From contig NC_003070.9 in the NCBI RefSeq assembly GCF_000001735.4, positions 2,108,001 to 2,172,000 on the forward strand: 64,000 bases of DNA, given 5' to 3'. Position numbers and translations under genes: made by a program. A model generated the notes under the pieces. The model worked only from the letters and a program-made list of their open reading frames with translations, was not told the DNA's origin and did no database searches. This document shows, one piece after another, positions 35,880 to 48,704 of the stretch. This DNA comes from Arabidopsis thaliana. Its lineage: Eukaryota; Streptophyta; Magnoliopsida; Brassicales; Brassicaceae. How positions within the stretch are numbered: the stretch's first letter is position 1; every line of letters begins with the position of its first letter.

Positions 35880-38800
35880 CAAAGCGGGATTGACCATACG
35901 TCTACAAACAGTAAATGACTTAAATGCCCTCGTGTCTTCTCGCTATTAACTTGAATCCACCCTCATGTATTATTATCTAAGTTATGGCTATTGTTTGAAT
36001 TTACTCAAAACTATATAAATTCCTATCTCACTAATCATATAGGCTCTTACCCTTAAAAGTATGATAACGTCATAAGACCGTTGAATTTTTTTGATGTGAA
36101 TTCAACTATTCAAGACCAAGAAAACATAAGTTATATACACACATAAATCTGTTTCGATTTGTTAGCCACTCCAAATCAGTCTGAAACATCCTGATAACTG
36201 CAAGTCCGTTATTAAATTTACAAAAACAAACACAAATATTTAAAAATATTACTAAAGTTCGAACTTCGAAACAGAGTAAAGTTACATTAATCTTTATATA
36301 CATAGATTCTTAGATCTCTGAATTGAAACTCTGATGGAGACTATAATAGTAAATAATTATGACGAAATAAGTCGAGTAAAGATATTATAAGGCTAGCTAT
36401 GTGACAAATTTTGAAGGAGAGAAAATGACTTTTTTCTGGTATTCGTTCTCGAATAATACCAAATCTTGAAACTAGGAGCGTGTTGGGATTAGATAAATTA
36501 CTCGTAATTAATAATGTGAAACAATGACCAAAGACTTGGAAACTGAAAAAGGATTATCTATTTAAATTTAAAGGGTACTTTACACTACGAATACTTAAGT
36601 AGGATTTGATATCAATGTTGGAAGTAACGAATCCATTATTTTTAACTCAAATAAGTTTTTTCTCGTTAGTATTCAGAACTACATTTTCTCGTTGTATGTG
36701 CTCAAGCTACTTCACTTTTGGAGATATAAATATATGTTGAACAATGAAGATTTCGATGTGTATATATAAATAGAAAAATAGAAGTACAGAGAATAAGAAG
36801 AACTCATAGATGTATACTTTTTGAACGGTTTTAGGAATCCATACGTACAATTTAGTTGAGTTTACTACTTGTTTCGTATTCTAGAATCTCCAAAATTATA
36901 TTTTTGGTTAATTCCATACTTTGGGTCTTAATTGGGAAAGTAATTTTGGCCATTTTCTTAAGTGAATAATTCAATTTGGTTAGGGAGAAGACTAAGACGC
37001 CCTCATATGGTCTCTTCATTATTCATTTCCAAAAAAGTATCTGCTAATTAAATTTATTAAGCAATACAATACAATCAAATGCATAATGTTTACTTTATAC
37101 TTTTAATGTTCAAGCATCGGTTGAACGAGTTTAAAATTAAATAAAAGAAGGAAAATAGTTTTTTTTTTAAAATTAATTCCTGAAAAGGAAAACAGCTGTC
37201 TTGAAGGACAAAACAATATTATGAAAATGTATTTTTCCTTAATTCGCTTATACATATTGATATATTCGTTTACGTTGTTATTTAAATGATATAACCCATA
37301 ATAGCACTGACAAATATAGAAACCATTAATTTAAGTATGTTTATTTATAGTAGTATAAAACTTGAGTTACTTAAACTATTGTGTTGCTTTTAAGAGTTTC
37401 TGTTAATGATATGATTCTCGCACTAATTAAAGTCAATACCGTACGTACGTAATATGTACTTAACTAAGGTATCTGCAACTTGCGGGGCTTAAGTACTTAT
37501 GCAGTTGAAGACCCGTTGGTTTTGGGGTTTAATGAGTAATTAAGCTTACTTGATTAAGCAAGAGAACTGGATCAGGGGACAAGTAATCCACAGGACCACA
37601 TCAATACTTATGTACTTTTAAAGTTGAATAAATATAATTATTGAATGCGTCATATAAGAGCGCGTAAACCGAAATCGATTATTTACTGGCTTAGAAAATA
37701 GAGGAGCTCAGTCTTTAAATTCTAAGTTAGAATCTGAATGTGAAATAATATGGTTCTCACAGTGTATTCACGTGCCTAAAATTTAATTAGTAATTGTTGA
37801 GGTTGTAGTTGCACATAGATATAACCATTCTATGTTGTGATTCAATATAAGTTGAATTACAAAGATGATGCTAAATGCTTTTTGATATATACTTTTATGG
37901 CAAGATAGTATTTTACGTGTTAAAACATGTATATCCTTTCATGGTTTAGGATTTAACAGAATTATTCTTCTAATATTATCAAGCAGTAGAAACAATTGTC
38001 ATTTTCAATTTTTTCCTGTCTTTTTAACTCTTTTATTTCTCATTTATTCAATTATCTCATAACAAATTATTCCGATTTAAAAGTTTATTTTCTATAACAT
38101 CTTCTCCGAAAAAAAGATTTAGTAGAAAGCATTGTGAACAACCAATGATTACTGATCAACTAAAATAGCATTATAAGAGAATGTATTAATTAAACAAAAT
38201 AAATCTGGTGGCAGAAAATAAATCTTGGAAACGAATTATAACGCGCGACATGAAAGAAGAAGCTTCGTTGTACGGAGGTTTCAAAGCACCGACGACGTAC
38301 GATAGGCGCCGAAAACATAAATTAATGGGAGATTAAATTCCTGAATTGATTTGTTTAATCAGAGAATGGCCAAAACACAGATGAGATTTTGGGTGTGTGT
38401 GCGCCACAATGTGTTAAAGACTAAATCTTTCTTACGAATCTTAAAAAAGGTTTAATGAGATCATAATTGAAGAACGTGAGCCAAACCTGTCTTGTTCCAC
38501 AATTTCACAACTTTCACGGTGGATTGTTAATTAACCACTTAATCAAGTTTGCACTATTTAAAAACTTATTTTACAAAGCATTAATTGTCAATTTCTTCCC
38601 TCTTTTCTCAATTATCCGAATACATTATTAATCCAGAGAATATGCAAATGTAATTATATAATTGGGGAATATAAGTTATGATAAGTATAACTGGCGTCTT
38701 TGGGTTCAAATGTTATTTTGTAGCTCCATTTACAAGCTTCGAATTCTAGCTCCATTTCCTCTCATTCTACAATCTATACGTAAGGAGTATTATTTTGTAG

Positions 38801-40392
38801 CTCCATTTACAAACTTCGAATACTAGCTCCATTTCATCTCATTCTACAATCTATACGTAAGGAATATGGAAATTAAACATGTCTTTTATAACTGGAAAGT
38901 ACGTAAGGAATACGAACTCAGTGCTTTCACAATCTCCACATTGGCCTTATGTCTAACAGGGTGATTCAAACTATTTTTGAGAATTTGTATATATAAAAAG
39001 TGAGGTATTCCTGTTATTTAACTTTATACAATTATAAGAACTAATCATGATTGAAATTGCTGTCAAATGATTTGAAGCCTATATCATGCTTTTTTAGGAT
39101 CAATCACTTGAACATTAAGAGTTGGTAAGAAAGTATGAAACATTAATGAATATAAAGTATATAGCATGGTCAACATTTTCACAAGCATTTCATTTTTTAA
39201 TAACATTCATTATGTTATTAATACTTATTCTCCCAACGCCGAGGAAGATTTCATTTTAGCAACACTTTTTTCTAAAACCAACGGAAATCACTAGTAATTA
39301 GTATTATAGTATAGATTATGGGATGAATTGGTGTTTTAGGGGGAACGTACCTGATCGAATAAAGACAAACCAATGCAATAATTAAAATTCTTAGCATAGA
39401 TATTAGAGATCTTTCCAGCCTACAACACACGTTTGTTTAGATTTTCCCTCGTGTGCAATATCTTTTTGTTTTGGAGCCTAAATGATTTTCGTAATCTTAA
39501 TTGATCTCCTCCTGCACGAACTTCTATACCAAACTCGTTTCCGTGTTTGGACTTTTTTTGTTTGTTTGGCAGCGTGTTATTACTTAGGAGAATCTAGTTT
39601 TTTAAGAGATTCTACCAAGATATATACGTTAACATAACAACCACATAAATATACATTATTGGTGTATAATCTTTTGCATGATCTCGTGGGTTTCCTTCTA
39701 TGTACATATTTTAACGTTTCAGAAGATAATATGTGCATGCATTAATTCTTTTGGTTGTAACGCTATTATTAATCATTTATCAACTACTGTCTCACTATAC
39801 AATTACTCGACCATATAATTTCTATCTATTTTTTTTTATGATTGATATAAAAATACTCTTAAATGATTGAATGACAGTATGTCTGTGATTTTTGTAGATG
39901 AGTTCGGACAAACATATATTGGAGTCATGGAGTGGGGGTATGAAGAAGAAAGAAGTCACTCTGAATCTCTGATGTTAAAGACTGAAGATGGGTTTTTGTG
40001 GCTTAGAAAGTTGAAAGCTGTCAAAAAAGAAAAATAATGAACTTGTGATACATTCATACATATTGCGACAAGATTAATCTAATTAAAAACGAAAGTAAGT
40101 AAGAGTTTTAACAAACAACTCTCAAATTCAAAACTCAGGCGTCAGCAAAATTATCTATTTTAAGCTCTAGAAAGAAAAGAAAAAAAGCTCAATACTATGG
40201 GCTCTCTATAAAGCCCATTTGATTGGCCCATTAAAACAATGGCCATGAGTTTTTGCCTAAAATGTCAACAGTTCAAGGGGATTATTTTTTATTTTAATAT
40301 GAGACATACATTACATATAGTACTAGTAGACTCCAATAATCAACCGAGTCGTCCTATAAAGGGAAGAAAGAAAAGAGAGAAGAAGAGACAAA
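35880..40392. other. Gene desert of 4.5 kb with tandem duplication
   Basis: This very AT-rich stretch has no supportable coding exon. It contains a 77-bp tandem duplication (38714-38867). A somewhat less AT-rich island lies at 37440-37620, and another short one at 38210-38320. The terminal 150 bases form the promoter of the GDSL gene, with a GGGCTC/GGCCCA cluster at 40199-40245. Confidence 0.55.
38714..38867. repeat. 77-bp tandem duplication, two copies
   Basis: Two adjacent 77-base units begin TATTTTGTAGCTCC at 38714 and 38791 and end with CTATACGTAAGGA(G/A)TAT. They differ at only a handful of positions. The near identity suggests a fairly recent local duplication. Each unit itself holds TAGCTCCATTT twice. 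Confidence 0.9.
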
Positions 40393-42009
40393 ATGTTGAT
40401 CCATGTAATTATATTCATGATCATAACGACAATGCAATTCTCGACGACATGCCATGCATATGTGATTAACGTGACCAACGTTAACGTATCAATGTTCCCG
40501 GCTATTCTTGTATTCGGGGATTCAACAATCGATACCGGCAACAACAACTACATCAAAACCTACATCCGGGCTAATTTCCCTCCTTACGGCTGCAATTTCC
40601 CCGGCCACAACGCTACCGGAAGATTCTCTAACGGTAAACTTATTCCGGACTTCATAGCATCTCTTATGGGAATCAAAGACACCGTTCCTCCTTTCCTAGA
40701 CCCTCACTTGTCTGATTCCGATATCATCACCGGAGTGTGCTTTGCTTCGGCTGGTTCCGGTTACGACAACCTCACAGATCGAGCAACTTCAACTCTATCC
40801 GTTGATAAACAGGCGGATATGCTCAGAAGTTACGTGGAGAGGTTGAGCCAGATCGTCGGGGACGAGAAAGCGGCCTCGATAGTCAGCGAGGCTCTGGTGA
40901 TTGTAAGCTCCGGAACTAACGATTTCAATCTAAATCTCTACGATACTCCTTCTCGTCGTCAGAAGCTTGGCGTTGATGGCTATCAAAGCTTCATTCTCTC
41001 GAATGTACACAACTTCGTTCAAGTAAACAATCCTATTAAACCATACATATGGTTTTTAATTATAGAATTATTTTATTTTATTTTAATTTCTTTTCCATAT
41101 TTTGGTTTCGACAATGTTAATTTTGTGTTGTTGATGTATATTATTATAGGAACTATATGACATTGGATGCCGTAAAATAATGGTGTTGGGTCTACCGCCG
41201 GTCGGGTGTTTACCAATTCAGATGACAATGGCTATGCAAAAGCAGAACGAGAGACGATGCATCGACAAACAAAACTCAGATTCACAAGAGTTTAACCAGA
41301 AGCTAAAAAACTCCTTGACGGAGATGCAATCCAACCTCACTGGAAGTGTCATCTTCTACGGCGATATCTACGGAGCATTGTTCGACATGGCCACTAATCC
41401 TCAAAGATACGGTAACGTTACGTTTCCTTTACTCCCATGCAAATAACGTTTCGCACTAAATCTAGTTTTCCTTGAGTTTTGATCAATTGCATCTCTTTCT
41501 AGATTATATTGTATTTGGAAAAAATATATTTGAGGTTGTTATATTGGATCATTTAAAAAAGATATTGCATAAATGCAAAATAAGAAAAAAGAAATCAATC
41601 AAACCCAAAGCATAATCCAATTTTCTCCGCACAATTCTCTCATATTAGTATATATCACATACGTGTGAAGTGCATGTATTTTACAGGATTTTTACTGATA
41701 ATTTTTTTTACAGGTTTTGAAATTATAGTTTGTTATAAGAGAACATTCAAGACTATAAAATATTTCATTTTATTACAAAGCTAAGTAGTTATCAATGTTA
41801 TTCCTTTGAATGGGACAGGGTTAAAGGAGACGACGAGAGGATGTTGCGGGACTGGAGAAATAGAGTTAGCGTACTTGTGCAATGCTTTAACTCGGATTTG
41901 TCCTAACCCTAACCAGTACCTTTTCTGGGACGATATTCATCCTTCCCAAATTGCTTACATAGTCATCAGTCTCAGTCTTGTTGAACAAATTTTCCACGTA
42001 CTCTCTTGA
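40393..42009 (+). CDS. GDSL-type esterase/lipase
   Basis: A secreted SGNH-fold ester hydrolase with unknown natural substrate. Three exons (40393-41022, 41150-41411, 41819-42009) join in frame to 360 residues. A hydrophobic signal peptide spans about residues 1-22. Block I FGDSTIDTGNNNY holds the nucleophile Ser44. The block II glycine region is FASAGSGYDN, block III SSGTNDFN gives the Gly and Asn, and block V WDDIHPS gives the catalytic Asp and His. It also has GLPPVGCLP, RGCCGTG and several N-glycosylation sites. Intron 2 is long (407 bases) and very AT-rich. Recognised as At1g06990. All catalytic blocks are intact. Confidence 0.95.
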
Positions 42010-42397
42010 TTTTCATTTTGCTTTCATATATATTAATTAATCTGTAGTCAATCTATAATTATTTCCCTGTGGGTTCACATAATCTTTCGTATTTGCTTAA
42101 GCTAGGTTTTACATGTATACTATTATGATATTATACTACTCTATCCTGGTAAGTTGTAACTCTATAGCACAATGCTCGTAAGTCCGTTTTGAAACCCAAA
42201 CGAATTATATTTTAACCTTAAGGAAATTTCTTACATCAAAAAAGCAATACATGAACAAATCAATGTCGAAAAGGTGATTCCACCGATCCATGAACATTAT
42301 TCACCCAAGAAAGATAAAAAAACACAGAATGATTCACAATTTTACAAAAAAATTCAATTAATAAGAATTTTTTAATTTCTTTTCATATCTAATTTAA

Positions 42398-44305
42398 TCA
42401 ACTTGAGCTTTCCTTGAACAACCGTTTGATTATAAACTCCACATCTTCAACAGTATACGGAATAAACGGCTCTCCACGCCTCCCATTAATCTCCGGTGAC
42501 TCCTTCAATCTTCTGATGAAATTCGAGTACGCCGGAGATACAATTCCGGCAACAGAGCTTCTTAACTCCTCCCTCAATTGCCCATCACTAACAACCCATT
42601 GAGATTGCACCTTACACACCTCATCGAACTGTGATTTGAACAATCTTAGGTTCTCTACTAACTTGGGATACGGACCATCGGTCCTAAGCAATCCCACCAC
42701 TTGGTTCCATGAGCTCCTTCGGTAATTAGAATGGTATTGCCTCAGTTTCGCTGCGTGCTTCACAATCCAATCTTCTCCTAGGACTAAACCTAGCTCGTTA
42801 TCCTTAGCCTTATCAAGAATATACTTGTCATTGTTCATCATGAACAAGAAACACAAAGACGGATCACGATAAGTTCTTTTCTTGCCTTCCAAGTTACTCT
42901 CCAACAACTCCAAAACCCATATGATTTGCACAGACAACGGTCTCGTATCTGATCCGGTTTCATTTCCTGTCTGGTCAAGTATCTGCTCCAACGATTGCCG
43001 CGATTTACACGCCGCACGCAGATAATTCATCACGTACCGCGTGATCGGGTGAATCCCACCGCCAGGAAACGCTGTTTTGGGAGGGTCACGTCGGATTAAA
43101 TTCTCCAGCTCCATAAATATCCCTCTAATCGCTTCTCCTAACCGTTTATGAATCGCGAGCGCCTCATGCCTTAGCGGCGAACAATATCGATCAGAAAATA
43201 GCGTTTCCATCTTAGGAATAAGGTCTTGCATCGCTTCGTATAAATCCACAACCTTAAACAAACGTTCAGGTAAACGGCTTCCTAAAGCGATCGCGTCTGC
43301 GAAATTCAGAAGCTGTGTTGTGGTTCCGCGACAAACTTCCATGAAAGAAAGATCGGTTACAGAGGAAACAGGAAGATCAGAGAAAACGCGATCGCAGAGA
43401 AGACGCTCGCTCGGGAAGAAAACGTGGAATATCAGCGTTACGGCTTTAATCCAACGGTCGATTTCGTCTTCAAGATCTTGCCATGGACTCTCTTGCACTT
43501 CCTCCATACTTAGTCCTCTGAGATGTAACCTCGACAAACTCTCCTCTAGAAACTCTCTTCGTCGACTGCTGTACACTCTTGAACACTCTTTTGCAAATCC
43601 ACCAGCGACCATGCGCACAGCGATCGCGTTTAGATCGCCAATAACGCTAGATTGTAACGCCTCGATCACGATTTTGTAATCAGTGATTGGACGAGCAACG
43701 ATTACCTATTCAATTGTGAATCACTTAACCACAATATAACCGATAGTAAACCGAATTTTCTAATTCTAATTCCAAAACTAATTTAGTAATAAATTTACAG
43801 ATGAATTAATTACCCCGTCGCTTGTGTCGTTGTCTTCTTCGCCGGGGAACTCATCGTCCGAGTCAAACGAGTCAGGGGCTCGGTCCATTACAAATCCAAA
43901 CTCTTCTTGAAGCCTAAACATCACCTGTTGAATCAGCTCATCGGCACGGGATTGACAGACGGCGACGGATTTATCTCCGGCCATGGATCTCAAGTCTCCG
44001 GCAATCGCAAGTAGCTCATCAACAGAGTCGAGGAAGGTGCGCGAGTCAACGGGATCAGACCAGATCGGTCGATCTTCCACGATGTAGCTGGAGATCTGTC
44101 TCTCTAAAGAGGTGAGGGCTCGGTCAAAGTTGACGTTTGAGCCGCCGCGGGATGGGGTGGGTCGAGGATCTCCGCCGCGGTTTCCGGAAGCGCCATAACC
44201 GGAGAGAATCTGTAAGATATCTCCGGCGGCACTTGGATCCTTGCCGAGAGCTCTGGCGATGTCTCTGGCGGCGGCGTAAAGATTCTCGTCACCGGCTTCA
44301 GCCAT
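42398..44305 (-). CDS. EXO70B2: EXO70B2, exocyst subunit
   Basis: EXO70 is the exocyst subunit that tethers secretory vesicles to plasma-membrane phosphoinositides. EXO70B2 is tied to pattern-triggered immunity and receptor trafficking (literature memory). Two exons (43814-44305 and 42398-43705) join in phase 0 to 599 residues. The N-terminal 165 residues contain a helical region and an acidic linker (DSFDSDDEFPGEEDND). The Exo70 domain fills the rest, ending with GEPFIPYTVEDVEFIIKRLF, where the conserved family C-terminus sits. Unusually for the family the coding region has one short intron. Start ATG is 44303-44305. Recognised as At1g07000. It shares a divergent promoter with SLP1. Confidence 0.95.
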
Positions 44306-44948
44306 ATGATTGGATGGGAATTAATAATGTTCGGGGAAATTACGGAATTGGTGGAATTGGGAGAATAAAGACGAAAATCCATAGACGAAGACTATAATAT
44401 TGACAAAGTCTTCGGAGATTAAACGCGGGAACCATGTCTGACTTAGTTGTGTGCTTCTGTTTGTATTTTAATGGAATCTGTAATTTCTTAGTGCCACGAC
44501 CACGACTTTGTCTTCGTTTCGATTTTTCTCTTTTGGTTCTGTCTGGTTTGATGTTTACAGAACGTGAACGCAATTTAACAACCGCGTTGTGCGTTTGGTC
44601 ATCATGGAAATTGGTTATGGGCCGATGACTTCGTTACGTTGAATTTTCGGCGTCCAGTACACTTGGGCTTTAGATGGCCCAATGGACATATTATTCATTT
44701 TTGGGATCGATAAGTTTGATAAGGTTGAGAGGCCCAATTTTTGTCTTTGTGGTTATCTTTTATTTTATTAAAAACAGAAAAACCAAAAATTGAGAGGAAA
44801 AACCTCAGCCAGTAGATAGATAAAAGGGATTTGATTACTGAGCATGCAATTGGAGACAAGTCACACAAATTATAGACCAGACGAACACAAATGTTAAGTG
44901 ATTTCATCAAAGCTCTGGTGGATCATTGCTTCTCCACCACCAATACCA
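44306..44948. promoter_or_regulatory. Divergent promoter EXO70B2 / SLP1
   Basis: The 643 bases between divergent starts contain two GGCCCA site II elements, at 44676-44681 and 44731-44736, 50 bases apart. A TTGGGCTT lies at 44663-44670. Such pairs are typical of constitutive plant promoters and probably serve SLP1, the nearer gene. Confidence 0.55.
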
Positions 44949-46968
44949 ATGGCTTCCCTTTACCTCAATTCCTTACTTCCACTTCCTCCTTCTCACCCCC
45001 AGAAACTTTTAGAACCTTCTTCTTCCTCTTTGTTGAGCACTTCTAATGGTAACGAACTTGCTCTGAAGCCGATTGTCATCAATGGAGATCCACCCACTTT
45101 CGTCTCTGCTCCTGCTCGTCGTATCGTTGCAGGTTCGCCACCATTAATCTGAAAAGTTTCAATCTTTTTGATAATTTGACAACAAAATTGAGTAGGTTTT
45201 GGTTTTGGATATGCACTCACAGTTGGAGACCTTCATGGCGATCTGGGTAAAGCCAGAGACGCACTTCAGTTGGCTGGCGTCTTGAGCTCCGACGGACGAG
45301 ACCAGTGGGTCGGCCAAGACACCGTATGTACATTATCTCTTAGTGGTTCAGTATCGTGTTAAATGGTTTGCTTGATGATATTATTGACAGTATCTGCTAG
45401 AGTTCAACATTACGCATCTTGAGGTTCATTATGATGACTGATTCTTTTGAGTTAAATGCTTATGAGTTGTGAAATCATAATGAAAATACAGGTACTAGTT
45501 CAGGTAGGAGATATACTTGATCGCGGTGATGATGAAATCGCAATACTCTCCTTATTGAGGTCACTTGATGATCAGGCCAAGGCTAATGGTGGAGCTGTTT
45601 TCCAGGTTTTTGATTGCTATCATACTTGAATTTCATAAGTAAATTTTACACAGAGAAGCTTTTGCACTCTACACATTTTAATTTGCTAGTTCTAGAATGA
45701 TGATAATTGATAGGACTAACAAAGAGTAACTTCTTGTCACATTTTAAAGGTTAATGGGAACCACGAGACAATGAATGTTGAAGGGGATTTCAGATATGTA
45801 GATGCGAGAGCATTTGATGAGTGTACTGATTTTCTTGACTACTTGGAGGACTATGCACAAGACTGGGACAAAGCGTTTAGGAATTGGATTTTTGAGTCAA
45901 GACAATGGAAAGAAGATAGGAGGAGTTCTCAAACCTATTGGGATCAATGGAATGTAGTAAAGGTACTTCATTTTGCCTTGTCCTCTCTGAGTTTTCTTAG
46001 TTTTTGTATTCGTTGGTTAACCAAAAGTCGGTGGGAAAACCATTAGGACAGAGGCAAAAGGGAGTAATTGCAAGGTCGGTCCTTCTCAGACCAGGTGGTC
46101 GTTTAGCATGTGAATTGTCGCGTCACGGAGTTATTCTCCGTGTTAATAACTGGCTCTTCTGCCACGGTGGTCTCCTTCCTCACCATGGTAAGGACAGTCA
46201 AATCTATCTCAACATTTCCTCTCGGTGATCTTTTGGATTTGATATATCATATGCTTATAATGTCCTTGCACAGTTGCATACGGCATAGAGAGGATAAACA
46301 GAGAAGTCTCTACTTGGATGAGAAGCCCTACTAACTATGAAGACAGTCCTCAGATGCCGTTCATTGCGACTCGAGGATATGACAGTGTAGTCTGGAGCCG
46401 ACTTTACTCAAGAGAGACTTCTGAGCTTGAGGACTATCAAATTGAACAGGCAAGTAGAATTTTAATCACCAAAATCTCAAAACTGCTAAGACAGATATCA
46501 TCATCAGCTTGGTTTAATGTGTTTCCTGACTTCTTTTTCTTATCAGGTAAATAAAATTCTTCACGACACTCTTGAAGCTGTAGGTGCCAAAGCGATGGTG
46601 GTCGGGCATACTCCCCAGTTATCAGGGGTTAACTGGTACATTTATCAAACTCAACCCCAAAACTTGTAATAGAGAAACTTCACGACAATCTTGAAACATG
46701 AGTTTTTGTTGTTGATAGTGAATATGGTTGCGGCATATGGAGAGTTGATGTAGGAATGTCCAGTGGTGTTCTTGACTCTAGACCAGAGGTATCTAGCAAT
46801 ATTGGTTCTTGACTCGTCGCGTTTCATGTCTTTCTTACATAAGTCCACACAGAGATTCTGAAACTGGAATTGTTTCTTCAGGTTCTGGAGATAAGAGGGG
46901 ACAAAGCTAGAGTAATAAGGAGCAACCGTGACAGACTTCATGAACTTCAGGTTGCAGATTACATTTAA
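44949..46968 (+). CDS. SLP1: Shewanella-like protein phosphatase 1 (SLP1), plastid PPP phosphatase
   Basis: A serine/threonine phosphatase of the bacterial-like SLP branch of the PPP family. Plant SLP1 is chloroplast-located (literature memory). Exons begin 44949-45132, 45222-45323, 45492-45605 and 45750-45962, with another from 46052 and several more; the stop is at 46966-46968 and the protein is about 390 residues. A Ser/Pro-rich transit peptide covers about residues 1-55. The metal-binding PPP motifs are all present: GDLHGD, GDILDRGDD, GNHE, then FCHGGLLPHH and VVGHTPQ. The long insert between GNHE and CHGG (DARAFDECTDFLDYLEDYAQ and beyond) is typical of SLP1 and carries several Trp. I start at 44949 (MASLYLN); the frame extends upstream but without ATG. 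Recognised as At1g07010. Confidence 0.94.
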
Positions 46969-47318
46969 AAAAAAGAACCAGACTCTCATGTTCAAGATTC
47001 AAACTTTATCACCGTATTTGTCATCATACACATAATAAAGCATCAGAAGGTTTCAGTCTTTCAGACAAGGTCCAGATGCAGTTGAGCGAGGCCATACTTT
47101 GAACTCTATGTACGTATCTATGTATATATGTGTGTGAATCATCAGATACAACATACTATACTCATCAAGTAAAGGTTTTGTATAGCAAAAACACTGGTTA
47201 GTGTTACTTAAAGAGTGGTGAAATTCTCTGGTTTTTATATTGAATGTTTAAAAGAAGTCACATTGAACAACATTGAGAAAGATCTTAAACGAAAACAACT
47301 ATCGAGATTGGAGAAAGC

Positions 47319-47884
47319 TTATTGAGAAGTGGTTCTCAATCTTCGAAGCTGATCAATCCAACGATCCTCATTAACATCGGAGGCCCAATCAGGAGCCGTT
47401 CCAGGGAATGAGATGGCTCGCATTGCCTCCATAACCCTAACGGCATTCTCCTCCACTAACGGCGATCTTCTCCGCCGTTCGTCCTCCTCAAACGCTCTAC
47501 GGATCTCCGGTCCAGTCTCCGTCTCTGTCTCTTCTTCGCTGTCTGTGTTATCGTTTATACTAATAGAAGAGATTCCTACCTCTGCATCCGGAATCATACA
47601 ATGGCCGTTAGAGAGACCATCTCCACCGATCGGAAGATAACTGTCTTCTTCATCGTCGTTGGAGTTATATAAATCGACGGCTGAGATCGGTTCGTAATAG
47701 TCTTGTGAATCTTCGACGGAATTAGAGTCGGAATCGCTCCCGGCGTTGTTGTTCTCTGCAAATAATGCATCCGGTTAACGAATTAAGCAGATCTCAATTT
47801 CCAAAAATCCGAAGAAACAAATGTGTCTTACGGATCCTCATAAGAATTAAACAGAAGAAAAAGGAGAGTAGAAGAACCTTCCAT
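47319..47884 (-). CDS. Small acidic protein of unknown function
   Basis: A very short first coding exon (ATGGAAG, 47878-47884) joins to exon 47319-47755 by a 122-base intron with a GTTCTT donor and TGCAG acceptor, giving about 147 residues. The N-terminal half is rich in Asn, Asp, Ser and Glu (DSDSNSVEDSQDYYEPISA). The C-terminal part is conserved-looking and helical: RRSPLVEENAVRVMEAMRAI, then SFPGTAPDWASDVNEDRWIDQL. There is no signal peptide or membrane segment. It converges on SLP1 with a 350-base gap. I recall it as At1g07020; function unknown. Confidence 0.75.
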
Positions 47885-47931
47885 AGACCCTTCGATGGGA
47901 TCAATCACCTGGAGACGAGAGATGTCGGAGG

Positions 47932-47985
47932 TTGAACTGAAAAAGACGATGAAGTTGTTGAACTGAAAAAGACGATGAAGTTGTT
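47932..47985. repeat. 26-bp tandem duplication
   Basis: Two perfect adjacent copies of a 26-base unit starting TTGAACTGAAAAAGACG lie 48 bases upstream of the start codon of the small acidic gene. They fall in its leader or core promoter. Confidence 0.9.
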
Positions 47986-48024
47986 ACACGGATTGAGACG
48001 ACTGAGTTGACTCGGATTACCAGA

Positions 48025-48044
48025 TCCATATATATATATATATA
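48025..48044. repeat. (TA)n microsatellite
   Basis: About nine TA dinucleotides stand between the small acidic gene's upstream region and the decayed tRNA-snoRNA copy. Simple repeat only. Confidence 0.8.
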
Positions 48045-48220
48045 AGCCCATATTAAAAGATGCCCACTATATGAGGCCCAAACATGAATCAAAGTCAGGA
48101 CCTTAGTTGCATCGGCTGGAACTTGAAACAGACACAAATTATCCGAGTGTGAGATATCAAATATACGAATTTGACGGAGTTGCGATATTCCAGAAACATC
48201 AAAGCTTTTAAAAAAAAAAA

Positions 48221-48308
48221 GAGATCGGGAGTGTGGCGTTATCAACTGAGAATTCAGAAGGATGCGAAGGACCCAACCTACGCTAAAGCCAATTTTATCA
48301 CAGCTTAG
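48221..48308 (-). pseudogene. snoR43-like snoRNA pseudogene
   Basis: Directly downstream of the tRNA-Gly pseudogene, this matches the snoRNA at 3064-3146 along its length. Box C has decayed to GTGATAA and box D from CTGA to CCGA, while D' CTGA survives. The terminal stem no longer pairs well. A 12-base T run (minus strand, 48209-48220) follows, as at the intact locus. Confidence 0.78.
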
Positions 48309-48309
48309 A

Positions 48310-48359
48310 TGCACCAGCCGGGAATCAAACGTACTATTCTACCACTAGACCACTGGTGC
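48310..48359 (-). pseudogene. tRNA-Gly pseudogene (internal deletion)
   Basis: This is identical to the tRNA-Gly(GCC) at 3148-3218 over the acceptor stem and D arm. One 21-base deletion removes the anticodon arm, leaving 50 of 71 bases. The A box is intact; the B box is changed at one base (GTTTGATTCCC). It cannot fold as a tRNA. Confidence 0.92.
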
Positions 48360-48680
48360 TTATTGTTTAGTTTTTATATTTGTGTAAAACAAATAGAGGA
48401 GAACAAATCAAGATAAACAAAGCTTAATTTAAAAACTCGGTAGTTGTTGTGATATCGATTCGCTGTCCCATCCGTTTGATCTTTATCAGGCCGTTCTGAA
48501 TCGCCGTTGAGGTCCTGAAAGAAAGATTTGGCCGCCTCGTAAGTGGACCAACATATGGCTGTTGCTGATGCATGGATGAACATTCTGGGGAGGCATAAAC
48601 CCTTCATATTTCACAAAGGATACGAACACATGGCTCAATGAAACCCTAGTGACATGCTGCACATGACCAGATAAGTTATA

Positions 48681-48704
48681 AGAAGAAGAAGAAGAAGAAG
48701 AAGA
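48681..48704. repeat. (GAA)8 microsatellite
   Basis: About eight tandem AGA/GAA triplets lie in the former intron region of the carrier pseudogene. Simple repeat. Confidence 0.85.

Noticed and set aside
37440-37620. Less AT-rich patch in the gene desert as a microRNA precursor
   Set aside because: I could not find a long, well-paired hairpin arm by eye. Folding and small-RNA data would be needed.
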